Below are positions 55,943 through 64,000 of a DNA stretch of 64,000 bases, piece by piece. The stretch's first letter is position 1. Each line of letters opens with the position of its first letter. Source of the stretch: RPQJ01 sp963793675 (GTDB lineage Bacteria; Pseudomonadota; Gammaproteobacteria; Steroidobacterales; Steroidobacteraceae); contig CAWCBA010000002.1 in NCBI GenBank assembly GCA_963793675.1, positions 620,001 to 684,000 on the forward strand, in the 5' to 3' direction. The translations under genes and the position numbers were made by a program. A model generated the notes under the pieces. That model saw only the letters and a list, made by a program, of their open reading frames with translations, was not told the origin of the DNA and searched no databases.

Positions 55943-57142
55943 ATGCACCGCATTTCAGGACTGACGGCGGCAGTGTTCGTGGCAGCGGCTGCGCTCGCCA
56001 CGAGCGGGTGCCTCACGACCAGTTCCAGTTCGATGCCGAGCGGCATGCCGAGCTCGTCGCCCTCGTCGCCGTCCTCCTCGGGCAGTTCGTCGCCTTCGAG
56101 TCCCGGTTCGGGCGGCAGCACGGGCCAGCAGTCGCCCTCGTCATCGGGGAGCCAGGGGTCACCCTCGCCCCGTCGTCGGGGAACTCCGGTCAGCCATCGT
56201 CTTCCGGCAGCACGGGGTCGTCTTCGCCCGGTGGATCCCAGTCCGGCGGATCGCTGCGGGGCAGCTCCGGCGGATCCGGGCCGCCGCCACCGCCGCAGCC
56301 GCAAGGCTGGCCCACACCCCCGTCCGAAGGCGGCTCGCAGGGCGGCACGGCGTCGTCGTCCGGATCACCGGCCGGTGGTGGTGCCGCGGCGGGCGCGCCC
56401 GGCTCCCAGGGCAATTCGACCAACAGTGGCGGTCCGACCGGCTCTACCGGCTCGACCAGCGCGACCGGTTCGACGGGCAGCACAGGTCGGCCTGGAGCGA
56501 CCGGCCAACGGGGCCAGAGACGCGGGACAGGCAGGTTCGGCGGGCACCGCTGGCACGCCCGGCCAGCCCGGTTCGGCAAACCCGGCGCCGGCCACCGGCG
56601 GTGGCGGCAGTGGTCCCGTGACCACCGAAGACAAGCGCGCGGAGATCGATCGCCGCTTCGACGAAACGTTCGCGGTGTTCGACGCGCGCATGCGCAAGGA
56701 ACAGGAGACCATCTCGCAGGAGCGCGCTGGCCGCGACGGCTCGACCGGTGGCAGTGGGGCGGAAGGCGAGGACGGTGATGGCACCGCAGGCGGCGGTGCT
56801 GCGAATGGTAATGGCGCGATCGGTGACGGATCGGGCGGGCAGGGCAAGGAGGGGGCCGGCGAAGGCGCCGGCACCGGCGCTGGTGCATCCGGCACGGGCA
56901 GTGAGGGTGGCCAGGGCGGCGACGTTGCTGCAGGCTCCGGCACCCAGGGCGGTGGTGGTGGCGTAGGCGGCGGTGCGAAGGGCGGCGGCGGTCCCCGTGA
57001 CGTGCCGGCCGATATCCCCGACGGTCGCGACGACGACATCGTCGCGCGACAGTTGCGCGAGGCCGCGATGAAGGAAACGGACCCCGAGCTGCGCGAGCGG
57101 CTCTGGGAGGAATACCGCAAGTACAAGCAGAGCACGCAGTGA
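55943..57142 (+). CDS. Lipoprotein B: Ser/Gly-rich, collagen-like low-complexity protein (two compensating breaks)
   Basis: About 399 residues from ATG 55943. Lipobox ATSGC, then a long Ser/Pro/Gly linker (SSPSSPSSSGSSSPSSPGSG), Gly-Ser-Thr triplets like GPTGSTGSTSATGSTGS, a short helical region (DKRAEIDRRFDETFAVFDAR), a second glycine-rich stretch, and a charged C-terminal helix (REAAMKETDPELRERLWEEY). Frame changes near 56172 and 56505 cancel out, so the start and end share one frame. It could be a flexible extender across the periplasm or cell wall. GTGA overlap joins it to the next gene. Confidence 0.68.
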   Translation: MHRISGLTAAVFVAAAALATSGCLTTSSSSMPSGMPSSSPSSPSSSGSSSPSSPGSGGSTGQQSPSSSGSQGSPSPRRRGTPVSHRLPAARGRLRPVDPSPADRCGAAPADPGRRHRRSRKAGPHPRPKAARRAARRRRPDHRPVVVPRRARPAPRAIRPTVAVRPALPARPARPVRRAAQVGLERPANGARDAGQAGSAGTAGTPGQPGSANPAPATGGGGSGPVTTEDKRAEIDRRFDETFAVFDARMRKEQETISQERAGRDGSTGGSGAEGEDGDGTAGGGAANGNGAIGDGSGGQGKEGAGEGAGTGAGASGTGSEGGQGGDVAAGSGTQGGGGGVGGGAKGGGGPRDVPADIPDGRDDDIVARQLREAAMKETDPELRERLWEEYRKYKQSTQ

Positions 57143-58395
57143 CGTCTTCGATCATTCCCGTTGGATCCGGCCGCGCGTGGCGCGCGTGCTGCGTCGTGCT
57201 GGCCGTCATGTTCGGTGCAGCCGGCTGCGTCGTGCAGGACGAGCGCCCGATGGCGCCGGTCGTCGCGCAGAAAGCGACGGCGGAAATTCCGCAGGCCGAA
57301 CTGCTCGACGTCGGCGTACGCATGTTCGATCCGAACATCCCGCCGGACCCGGTCGAGCAGGAAAAGCGCGGCATCTACCCGGACGTGCGCAAGGCCGAGT
57401 CGCGCTACATGCCCGTGCTGCTGCGCGACACGCTCGAAAGCACCGGCCAGTGGGGACAGGTGCGCGTGCTGCCTGCCGACAGCTCGGGCAGCGACGTCAA
57501 CATCGGCGCGCGCATCATCGAATCCGACGGCAGCGTGTTGAAGCTCGCGGTCACCGTTACGGATGCCACCGGCCGCACGTGGCTGAGAAAGGACTACCAG
57601 GGCCTGGCGGACACGCGCGCCTACAAGGACGTGCCGGTCAAGCCGCGCGACCCGTTCGACAACGTCTACGCGACGATCGCGAACGACCTGCTCGCCGCGC
57701 GCAACGGGCTGACCCGTGAGCAGCGTGTGCAGGTGCATCAGGTCGCCAACCTGCGGTTCGCGTCCGAACTCGCACCGTATGCATTCAGTCCCTACCTGGC
57801 GCACGACCCGAAGCGCGGCACCTACGCCATCGCGCGACTGCCGGCAGAGGACGATCCGGTGGTGCAGCGCATGGACCGCGTGCACGAGCGGGATTACGCG
57901 CTGATCGACACGCTCAACGAGCACTACACGAACTTCGGCGAGACCATCGACGACGCTTACGTCAACTGGCGCAAGTACTCGCACGAAGAACTCGAGGCCG
58001 AAGCCGAGGCGAAACGCAAGGCGATGGCACGCGGATTGCTCGGCGCCGCGGCGATCATCGGCGGCGTGGTGGCGGGACAGAACTCGAACAGCAGCGCAGG
58101 CTCGGCGGCTGCGACCGCGGCCGTCATCGGCGGCATCTATGCGTTCAAGAGCGGGCTCGACATGCGCGCCGAGATCAAGATGCACGGCGAATCGCTGAAG
58201 CAGCTCGGCAGCTCGTTCCAGAACGAAGTGCAGCCGAGCGTCGTCGACATCGAGGGCCGCACGCTCGAGCTGAAGGGCTCGGCGGAGCAGCAGTACACGG
58301 AATGGCGGCGTCTCCTGCGCGAGCTGTACGAGAACGAGACAGGCTTGCCGGCAACGACGGCGGATACGACCCAGCCGGCGGCCGGCAAGCCCTGA
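57139..58395 (+). CDS. Lipoprotein C of the kinase/PEGA cluster
   Basis: 418 residues; GTG 57139 overlaps the previous stop. Lipobox FGAAGC (Cys30). The N-terminal domain (about 35-210) includes LLDVGVRMFDPNIP, YMPVLLRDTLESTGQWGQ and IGARIIESDGSVLKLAVTV, like the CsgG/DUF799-type lipoprotein fold in general shape, but I cannot assign it. The C-terminal half contains HEELEAEAEAKRKAMARG, a hydrophobic, glycine/alanine-rich segment (LLGAAAIIGGVVAGQ, AATAAVIGGIYAFKSG) and a helical end. The kinase-like gene begins 11 bases later. Confidence 0.78.
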   Translation: MTSSIIPVGSGRAWRACCVVLAVMFGAAGCVVQDERPMAPVVAQKATAEIPQAELLDVGVRMFDPNIPPDPVEQEKRGIYPDVRKAESRYMPVLLRDTLESTGQWGQVRVLPADSSGSDVNIGARIIESDGSVLKLAVTVTDATGRTWLRKDYQGLADTRAYKDVPVKPRDPFDNVYATIANDLLAARNGLTREQRVQVHQVANLRFASELAPYAFSPYLAHDPKRGTYAIARLPAEDDPVVQRMDRVHERDYALIDTLNEHYTNFGETIDDAYVNWRKYSHEELEAEAEAKRKAMARGLLGAAAIIGGVVAGQNSNSSAGSAAATAAVIGGIYAFKSGLDMRAEIKMHGESLKQLGSSFQNEVQPSVVDIEGRTLELKGSAEQQYTEWRRLLRELYENETGLPATTADTTQPAAGKP

Positions 58396-58405
58396 GTCCA
58401 GACCG

Positions 58406-60717
58406 ATGACGAACAGGACGGCGCTCGCAGGCGGGCAGGTCGTGGCTGCGCGATACGAGCTCGTGCGGTCGCTCGCGGCCGGGCACGACGGCGCCACCTG
58501 GCTCGCACGGGATACGCATGCCAATGGCGACGTCGTGCTGCGATTCCGCGCGGGCGGTGCCGCGGCCGGTGAGGGCGTCCGCGCCGTCGTCGATCACGCG
58601 ACGCTGCTCGCGCCTCTCGCCACGCATGACGCGGGCGACGAATCGTTCGACGTCTTCGAGTATCTCCCCGGCGGGGAGATCGGGCGCCTGCGCGGACGTT
58701 CCTGGACGCTGATCGCGCGCCGGCTGCTGCCGGTGATCGATGCACTGTCGCAACTCCATGCGAGCGGGCTGGGTCCACGGCGATCTCAAGTCGGCCAACG
58801 TGCTGCTCGACGGCGACGGCCTGCCGCGACTCGTGGACCTCGGCAGCGCCCGCAGGATCGGTTCGACGCAACCCGCCGGTGCGTCGCCGTATTCGACGAG
58901 CCCCGAGCGGCTCGACGGCGCCGCTGCGGCCGAGGCGGACGACATCTACGCCCTCGGCGTGCTGTTCTACGAACTCGTGAGCGGCCACCCACCGTTCTAC
59001 CCCGACCTGACGCCGGCCCGCGTGCGTGAGCGAAGTGCCGCCCCCGGTTGCTGGCAGGCCGGATCCGCCTCCGGCTTTCAGCGCGCTCGTCGCCCGGTGC
59101 CTCGCCAAACGGCCCGACGACCGGCCGGCCTCGATGCGCGTCATCCACGAAGAGCTGCAACAGATCCTCGCGACAGCACCGATTGAAGCGCTGTCACCCG
59201 CTGCACCAGGAGTCACGGCGTGGCAGCCGCGTCCGCCCGCCGATGCCCTGCCGGTGCAGCCGCAATGGCACCGCACCGCGGGCGACGCGCCATCGGCAAA
59301 GTCGCTGCGCAGCGAGGGGTTCCGCCGCGGCCTGCTGGTCGGCGCGATGGGGCTGGCGCTCGCGGCGGCCGGCTTCACCTTCTTCGTCTTGCCGGGTCTC
59401 GTCGGCTCGAAGACGCCGGCGCCGGGAGTGCCCGCGGCTCCGGTAGCCGCGGTGCCGGCTGCGAAGCCGATCGCGGATTTCGAACGCCTCGCGGCATTGA
59501 AGCGCAAGGCGGAGGAGCGTCGCGAACCGTTGCCTGCGCGACTGGAGAAACTCGACCAACGTGACGTCGCCACCTGGGGTGGCGCGCTGCTCGCGCAGGT
59601 TCGCAGCGACCTGGCCGCCGGCGACGCGGCGATGACCGGGCGCGAATTCGAGTCGGCGCTCGCGCATTTCGACGCGATGGCTGGCGGGCTCGATGCGCTC
59701 GAGCAGCGCCTGCCCGCAGTGGTTCGCGAACGGTTGGCCGCTGCAAGAACCGCGTTCGATGCGGGTCGCGCCGCCGAGGCGCAGGAAAAATACGCGGCGG
59801 TGCTGCAGGTCGCACCCGACGATGCGGCCGCACGCAGCGGACTGGCCCGCTCGCGCGTACTCGACGAAGTGCTGCGCGAAATGGCGGTCGGCGCGCTTGC
59901 CGAACAGGCAGGCGATGCCAGGGCTGCGATCGCGGCGTACCAGCGCGCGCTGAAACTCGACCCGGCGACCTCCGTGGCGCGCGCAGGCATCGCGCGACTC
60001 GGCGCACGCGAGACCAGCGACGCTTACGCCACGGCGATGGCGCAGGCCATGGCCGCATTGGCGCGTCGCGACTACGCCACGGCGCAGAGCTCGTTCGAGC
60101 AGGCGGGACGCATCCGGCCCGGCACGCCGGAAGTCGCCGATGGCCTGCAGCAGGTCCACCGCGCCACCGAAACGAAGTCACTGACCTCCATCCTCGAGCG
60201 CGCCGCCGCGGCCGAACGAGCGGAGCAATGGTCGCAGGCGCTCGGGCTGTATGGCGAGGCGCTCAAGGCCGAACCGGCGCTGCGGCCCGCGCAGGAAGGG
60301 GTGGAGCGTGCCGAGCCGCGCGCCATGATCGATGCCGAACTGCAGTCGTTCATCGACAAGCCCGAGCGGCTCTACAGTCCTTCCGGCCGCGACATCGCGC
60401 GCAACGTGCTCGAGCGCGCGGCCCGTGTGCAGACGCCGGGCACGCGTCTGCAGGCCCAGCAGGCGCGCCTGACCGAGCAGTTGCGGCAGGCCGAAACGCC
60501 GGTCAAGGTGGCGCTGGCCTCCGACAACGCGACGGACGTGCAGATCTACCGGATTGGTAAGCTTGGGCTCTTTGAACACCGGGAACTCGAGCTGATGCCG
60601 GGCCGCTATACCGTCGTGGGCACACGCCAGGGCTATCGCGACGTGCGCAAGGAACTGAACCTGCTGCCGGGTGCCCAGCCGTCCACGCTCGTCGTCCGCT
60701 GCGAGGAGCGCATTTGA
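58406..60717 (+). CDS. Serine/threonine kinase-like - transmembrane - TPR protein (two frame breaks)
   Basis: About 770 residues. Cytoplasmic kinase-like domain (1-260): RYELVRSLAAGHDGATWLA, catalytic loop WVHGDLKSANVLL, DLG in RLVDLGSARR instead of DFG, SPERLDG and DDIYALGVLFYELVSG. The beta-3 lysine is missing: VVLRFRAGG has arginine. Extra or lost bases near 58770 (GGG for GG) and 59028 break the frame. Then one helix (LLVGAMGLALAAAGFTFFVL, about 310-330) and a large periplasmic TPR-rich part (AAARTAFDAGRAAEAQEKYAA; GDARAAIAAYQRALKLDP). The end (RIGKLGLFEHRELELMPGRYT) is PEGA-like. Confidence 0.84.
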
Positions 60718-63216
60718 GTCCCGCCGAACTGATCCTGCGCGATCCCCTCGGCGAGCGCGCGCTGTCGGCTGCGGATTTTCCGGTAAGTGTCGGCGGTCCA
60801 GGGCACACGATCGTGCTGCCGGGGGCGAGCGCGAGCACGCTCGCCTGGATTGCGCTGCACGACGGCCAGTTGTTCCTGCAGCCGGCGCAAGGATGCGAAC
60901 CTCCACTCTGCAATGGCGCGCCGGTGTCGCGTCCGACGTGGCTGCATGAAGGCGACGTCATCGATGTGGCGCGAGGACGACTGCGTGTCGGTGCGCGCGA
61001 CGGCCTGCGCGTCCTCGACGTCGAGGATGGCAGCAGCGGCAACCTGACTGTTCCTCCAGAGGCGCCGCTCGTCGACGTCGTCAGTGGCGGCGGTGAGGAC
61101 GGCGACGAACGCGATCGACGCCGTAGCGTTCCGTCGACCGGCAGCGCAGGCCGTGCCCGATCGCCGCATCGGGCCGTGGCTGGTCGGCGGCCTGCTCGTT
61201 GCCGTGCTTGGGTGCGTCGACGTGGTTCTTCGCCACCGGTCACGCCGTGAAGATCGATGTCGCCCCCGCCGACAGCGCAGTCCGGTTGCACGGCGGGCTC
61301 GTCCTGCCAGCCGGGCGGCAACCACTTCGCGCGTCCCGGCGAGTACACCGTCGAGATCCAGCGCAAGGGCTATGTGTCCCTGCGCGCGCCGATCAAAGTG
61401 ACCGACGCACCAGACCAGTCGTTCGAGTACCGGCTGGCGAAGCTCCCGGGCATCCTGCAGGTGCAGACGCCGGTCGCCGCTCGAATCAGCGTCGCGGGCA
61501 AGGATGTCGGCGCGGCCCCCGGCGACGTGCGGTTGCCGGCCGGTCGTCACGAGCTGCTGGTCACGGCGCCGCGGTACCTGCCGTTCAAGGCGACCGTGGA
61601 CATCAATGGCATGGAACAGCGGCAGTCGCTGACGGCGAAGCTCGTCGCCGCGTGGGCCCCCGTCACGGTGCTCACCGAGCCGGCGGGCGCCGACGGTGTT
61701 CGTGGACGGCACTGCGCACGGCGCCACTCCGGCAAAGCTCGAACTCGACGCGGGCACGCATCGCATCGAACTGCGCCAGGCCGGATTCAAGCACTGGGTG
61801 ACCGACCTGCAGGTGGTCGCGAACCAGCCGCAGACGCTGGGCCCGGTGCGGCTCGGTCTGCCCGACGGCACGCTGCTCGTGCGCACCGAGCCGGCGGGTG
61901 CCAGCGTCAGTGTCGGCGGCGCTTTCCGGGGTCGTGCGCCGGTCACGCTCGATGTGCGACCCGACGTCACGCTGGCGCTGGTGGCGTCGCGCGAGGGCTA
62001 CGAACCCGAGACCACGCAGCTGACGGTGGGAGCGGGCGAGCGACGCGAAGTGCGGTTGTCGCTGACGCCGATCTTCGGCGAGGTCACCGTGATGGCGGAG
62101 CCGGCGTCCGCCGAGGTGTTCGCCAACGGCCGTGCGGTCGGCAAGTCCGGGCAGGCCATCAAGTTGCCAGCCGCACGCACCGACATCGAAGTGCGACTCG
62201 CAGGATTCCGCACCGTACGCACGGTCGTCACGCCGCGACCCGGCCTGCCGCAGGTGCTCAACGTGCGGCTCGAAGCTGGGCGGGGTGCGAGCGAAGCACC
62301 GTCGGCTGCGGTTGCCGCGGCGACAGGCGGCGCAGCAGCCGCAGGCGCAGCGAGTGGCGAAGGCGCGACCGCCGCGGCGTCGCCAGCCGTCACGCCGACG
62401 ATCCGTACGAAGTCCGGTGCCGAGCTGCGGCTGCTCGGGCCCGCGACCTACACGATGGGCAGCCCGCGCCGCGAATCCGGTCGCCGCGCCAATGAATCGC
62501 AGCGCACCGTGGAGCTGAAGCGGCGCTTCTACCTGGCGACGCGCGAGGTCACCAACGGCGAATTCAAGCAGTTCCGCAGCCAGCACCGTTCGGGTTTCGT
62601 CGGGCAGAACACGCTCGAGCTCGAACGCCAGCCTGTCGTCAACGTGACGTGGCAGGACGCGGTCGAGTACTGCAACTGGTTGAGCCAGCAGGACGGCCTG
62701 CCGCCGGCCTACCAGTCGCAGGGCGGCAAGCTGGTGCCAGCGCAACCGGCCACGACGGGATATCGGCTGCCGACCGAGGCCGAGTGGGAATGGGCGGCAC
62801 GCGCGAATCGCGACGGGTCGCTGCGGAAATATCCATGGGGCGACGCGCTGCCAGTGCCCGCGGGCGCGGGCAATTTCGGCGACCGCCGGGCGCAGCCGTT
62901 GCTGCAGACGGTCCTCGAAGACCTCGACGATGGCTACCCGGCCACCGCACCTGCGGGCTCGTTTGCAGCGAACCCGCTGGGGCTCTACGACCTGGGCGGC
63001 AACGTCGCAGAATGGACGACGGACCTCTACACGGTGCAACCTGCAAGCAGTGCGCTGGCCGTCGATCCGCTGTCGGCTGCGCCGGGCAACATGCACGTCA
63101 TCCGCGGCTCGAGCTGGCGTCACGCCACGGTGACGGAGCTGCGGGCTGCCTACCGGGATTCAGGTAACGGCCGGCGCGACGACGTCGGCTTCAGGATCGC
63201 ACGCTATGCCGAATAG
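60714..63216 (+). CDS. FHA-like - transmembrane - PEGA repeats - FGE-like protein (four frame breaks)
   Basis: About 834 residues. TTG 60714 overlaps the kinase stop (TTGA). N-terminal 115 residues resemble an FHA domain (ADFPVSVGGPGHTIVLPGA; WLHEGDVIDVARGRLRV). A helix (RIGPWLVGGLLVAVLG) follows, then five PEGA-like repeats (for example TEPAGASVSVGGAFRGRAPV), an Ala-rich linker, and a C-terminal FGE/EgtB-type domain (TYTMGSPRRESGR, RLPTEAEWEWAARAN, LYDLGGNVAEWTTDLY, HVIRGSSWRHATVTE). The FGE catalytic cysteines are absent. Frames change near 61110, 61205, 61310 and 61693. Confidence 0.84.
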
Positions 63217-63517
63217 AAGAGAACGACGCTCCACTCCCGTGTCGCTGGCGCCGCTGATCGGTCTGACGATCCTCGCGGCCGGCCTGGCGTTCGCGCAGCA
63301 GAACCTGCCCGTGCCGAAGCCGGCGCCGACGGAGCCGGCGGCAGCGCAACCCGCTGCCGGCGCCGAGGCCGGTGGTGACGACGAGACTGCGGCCGGCAAG
63401 GCGGGCGACGAAGCGCCGGCCGCCAAGCCCGTCGCCGCGAAAGGTTCGCCGCAACATTTCGAACCTACCGAGAAAGTCCGTCCCGACTTCGACGTCGCCT
63501 TTCCCGTCGACATCTGA
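63206..63517 (+). CDS. Small exported Ala/Pro-rich protein
   Basis: 103 residues; the ATG overlaps the end of the FGE-like gene by 11 bases. Basic start, hydrophobic segment (LAPLIGLTILAAGLAFA) that could be a signal peptide cleaved after AFA or an anchor, then an Ala/Pro/Gly-rich disordered body and a conserved-looking C-terminus, SPQHFEPTEKVRPDFDVAFPVDI, split here as SPQHFEPTEKVRPD and FDVAFPVDI. No family known. Place in the cluster suggests it works with its neighbours. Confidence 0.7.
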   Translation: MPNRRERRSTPVSLAPLIGLTILAAGLAFAQQNLPVPKPAPTEPAAAQPAAGAEAGGDDETAAGKAGDEAPAAKPVAAKGSPQHFEPTEKVRPDFDVAFPVDI

Positions 63518-63537
63518 ACCACAGGCCCCAGCGCACC

Positions 63538-64000
63538 ATGAAGAAGTTCAAGACCAGTGAGTTCATGTTCGAGGTCTTCTCGCTGATCGTCATCGTGATC
63601 ATCGTGCAGGGCTTCTACGCCACCGTCGTGCGTCCGCAGGCCGCCGCGGTCGCCGCCGCGGACGCGGCGAACATGGCCAAGGATCCGAACTACGCACCGC
63701 CGCGCAACCTCTACATCATCATCAAGGACTACGAGCAGGAGGTCTGCTTCATGCTCGCCTTCTGGTCCGTGGCGATCATGGGGTACAAGGGCTTCTCGCT
63801 GCGGCGCGGCCAGCAGCTGCTCGGCGCGGACCTGCTGCGGCTGCCGCAAGGCATGAAGATCCTGCCCGAGGATTCACGCGACTACGCGCGGCAGGTCGAG
63901 GCCCTGCCCGACGAGATGCGCGGCGAACTGCTGCCGCGCGCACTGATGAGCGGCCTGCACCGGTTCGGCGCGACGCGCAACATCCAGGACGTTTCCTCGG
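63538..64000 (+). CDS. MotA/TolQ/ExbB-like membrane protein (N-terminal part)
   Basis: 154 codons lie in the window; the gene runs beyond 64000. MKKFKTSEFMFEVFSLIVIV and EVCFMLAFWSVAIMGYKGFS are two membrane helices separated by about 45 periplasmic residues. A cytoplasmic stretch follows (LRRGQQLLGADLLRLPQGM, LPRALMSGLHRFGATRNIQD) of the kind seen between helices in TolQ/ExbB proteins. If complete it would be one half of a proton-driven motor. The pore helices, which carry the decisive motifs, are outside the window, so the family call is tentative. Confidence 0.6.
   Translation, partial: MKKFKTSEFMFEVFSLIVIVIIVQGFYATVVRPQAAAVAAADAANMAKDPNYAPPRNLYIIIKDYEQEVCFMLAFWSVAIMGYKGFSLRRGQQLLGADLLRLPQGMKILPEDSRDYARQVEALPDEMRGELLPRALMSGLHRFGATRNIQDVSS

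Noticed and set aside
56365..59990. Very long minus-strand readings (719 and 617 codons)
   Set aside because: Composition is artefactual (Arg/Ser/Pro/Ala runs) and they lie opposite the lipoprotein and kinase genes, which have family motifs.
1..64000. tRNA, rRNA, CRISPR, IS elements, attachment sites
   Set aside because: Looked for cloverleaf-type repeats, regularly spaced repeats, transposases and integrases while reading; none found. A covariance-model scan would be needed to exclude small RNAs.

Overview
The window is GC-rich chromosomal DNA with close-packed genes on both strands. I see no rRNA, tRNA, CRISPR array, insertion sequence, integrase or phage gene. The gene content (cbb3 oxidase, class I-type PHA synthase, OprB-like porin, NodT-type efflux lipoprotein, a gammaproteobacterial-type LexA box before a PA0069-family radical SAM gene) points to an aerobic Gammaproteobacterium, perhaps near the Steroidobacter/Xanthomonas-like groups. 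That placement is inference.

Layout. 1-2.3 kb: end of a ccoNOQP operon (minus), divergent from a tandem universal stress protein. 3.6-5.7 kb: a REC-PAS-GGDEF-EAL c-di-GMP protein, then a 9-bp tandem repeat. 5.8-9.6 kb: a TetR/HlyD/ABC ATPase/ABC-2 permease operon like E. coli cecR-ybhGFSR, with a clear operator. 9.85-13.1 kb: the first of two large secreted BNR/sortilin-like beta-propeller proteins. 13.2-16 kb: a Tat-type SnoaL protein, a coiled-coil protein, and a chimeric remnant joining the start of a lipoprotein gene to the middle of an M1 aminopeptidase. 16.3-23.3 kb: PHA synthase, ferredoxin reductase, a PII gene with a sigma-54 promoter, a thioredoxin-like [2Fe-2S] ferredoxin, quinone oxidoreductase and a BamA-like outer-membrane protein. 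23.3-28.7 kb: CIA30-like protein, alcohol dehydrogenase, thioesterase, a membrane protein, a TMEM175-like channel and a TIR-TPR protein. 28.7-31.3 kb: acetolactate synthase small and large subunits, divergent. 31.3-38.4 kb: chromate transporter, DsbA-like lipoprotein, glyoxalase-like protein, OprB porin, murB, a glutamine-synthetase-like enzyme and an atypical alpha/beta hydrolase. 38.4-43.2 kb: NodT/MacA/MacB-type efflux operon. 43.3-47.8 kb: the second BNR protein, a LolA-like protein and a membrane protein. 47.9-53.8 kb: ilvA, a glutamine amidotransferase, an alpha/beta hydrolase, YjdF-like and channel-like membrane proteins, and an MFS exporter. 53.8-54.9 kb: the LexA-box radical SAM gene.

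55.0 kb to the window end holds the most novel content: a tightly packed, same-strand cluster of three lipoproteins, a kinase-like TPR membrane protein lacking the usual lysine, an FHA-like/transmembrane/PEGA/FGE-like protein lacking the FGE cysteines, a small secreted protein and a MotA/TolQ/ExbB-like membrane protein. Its organisation suggests an envelope-spanning assembly in which enzyme folds have become scaffolds.

Quality caution: about thirty single-base frame changes interrupt otherwise well-conserved genes, including the essential murB. In nearly every case the rest of the protein continues at once in another frame. Several fall in short homopolymers. They look like consensus indel errors rather than gene decay, so such genes are annotated here as full-length with the break positions given.
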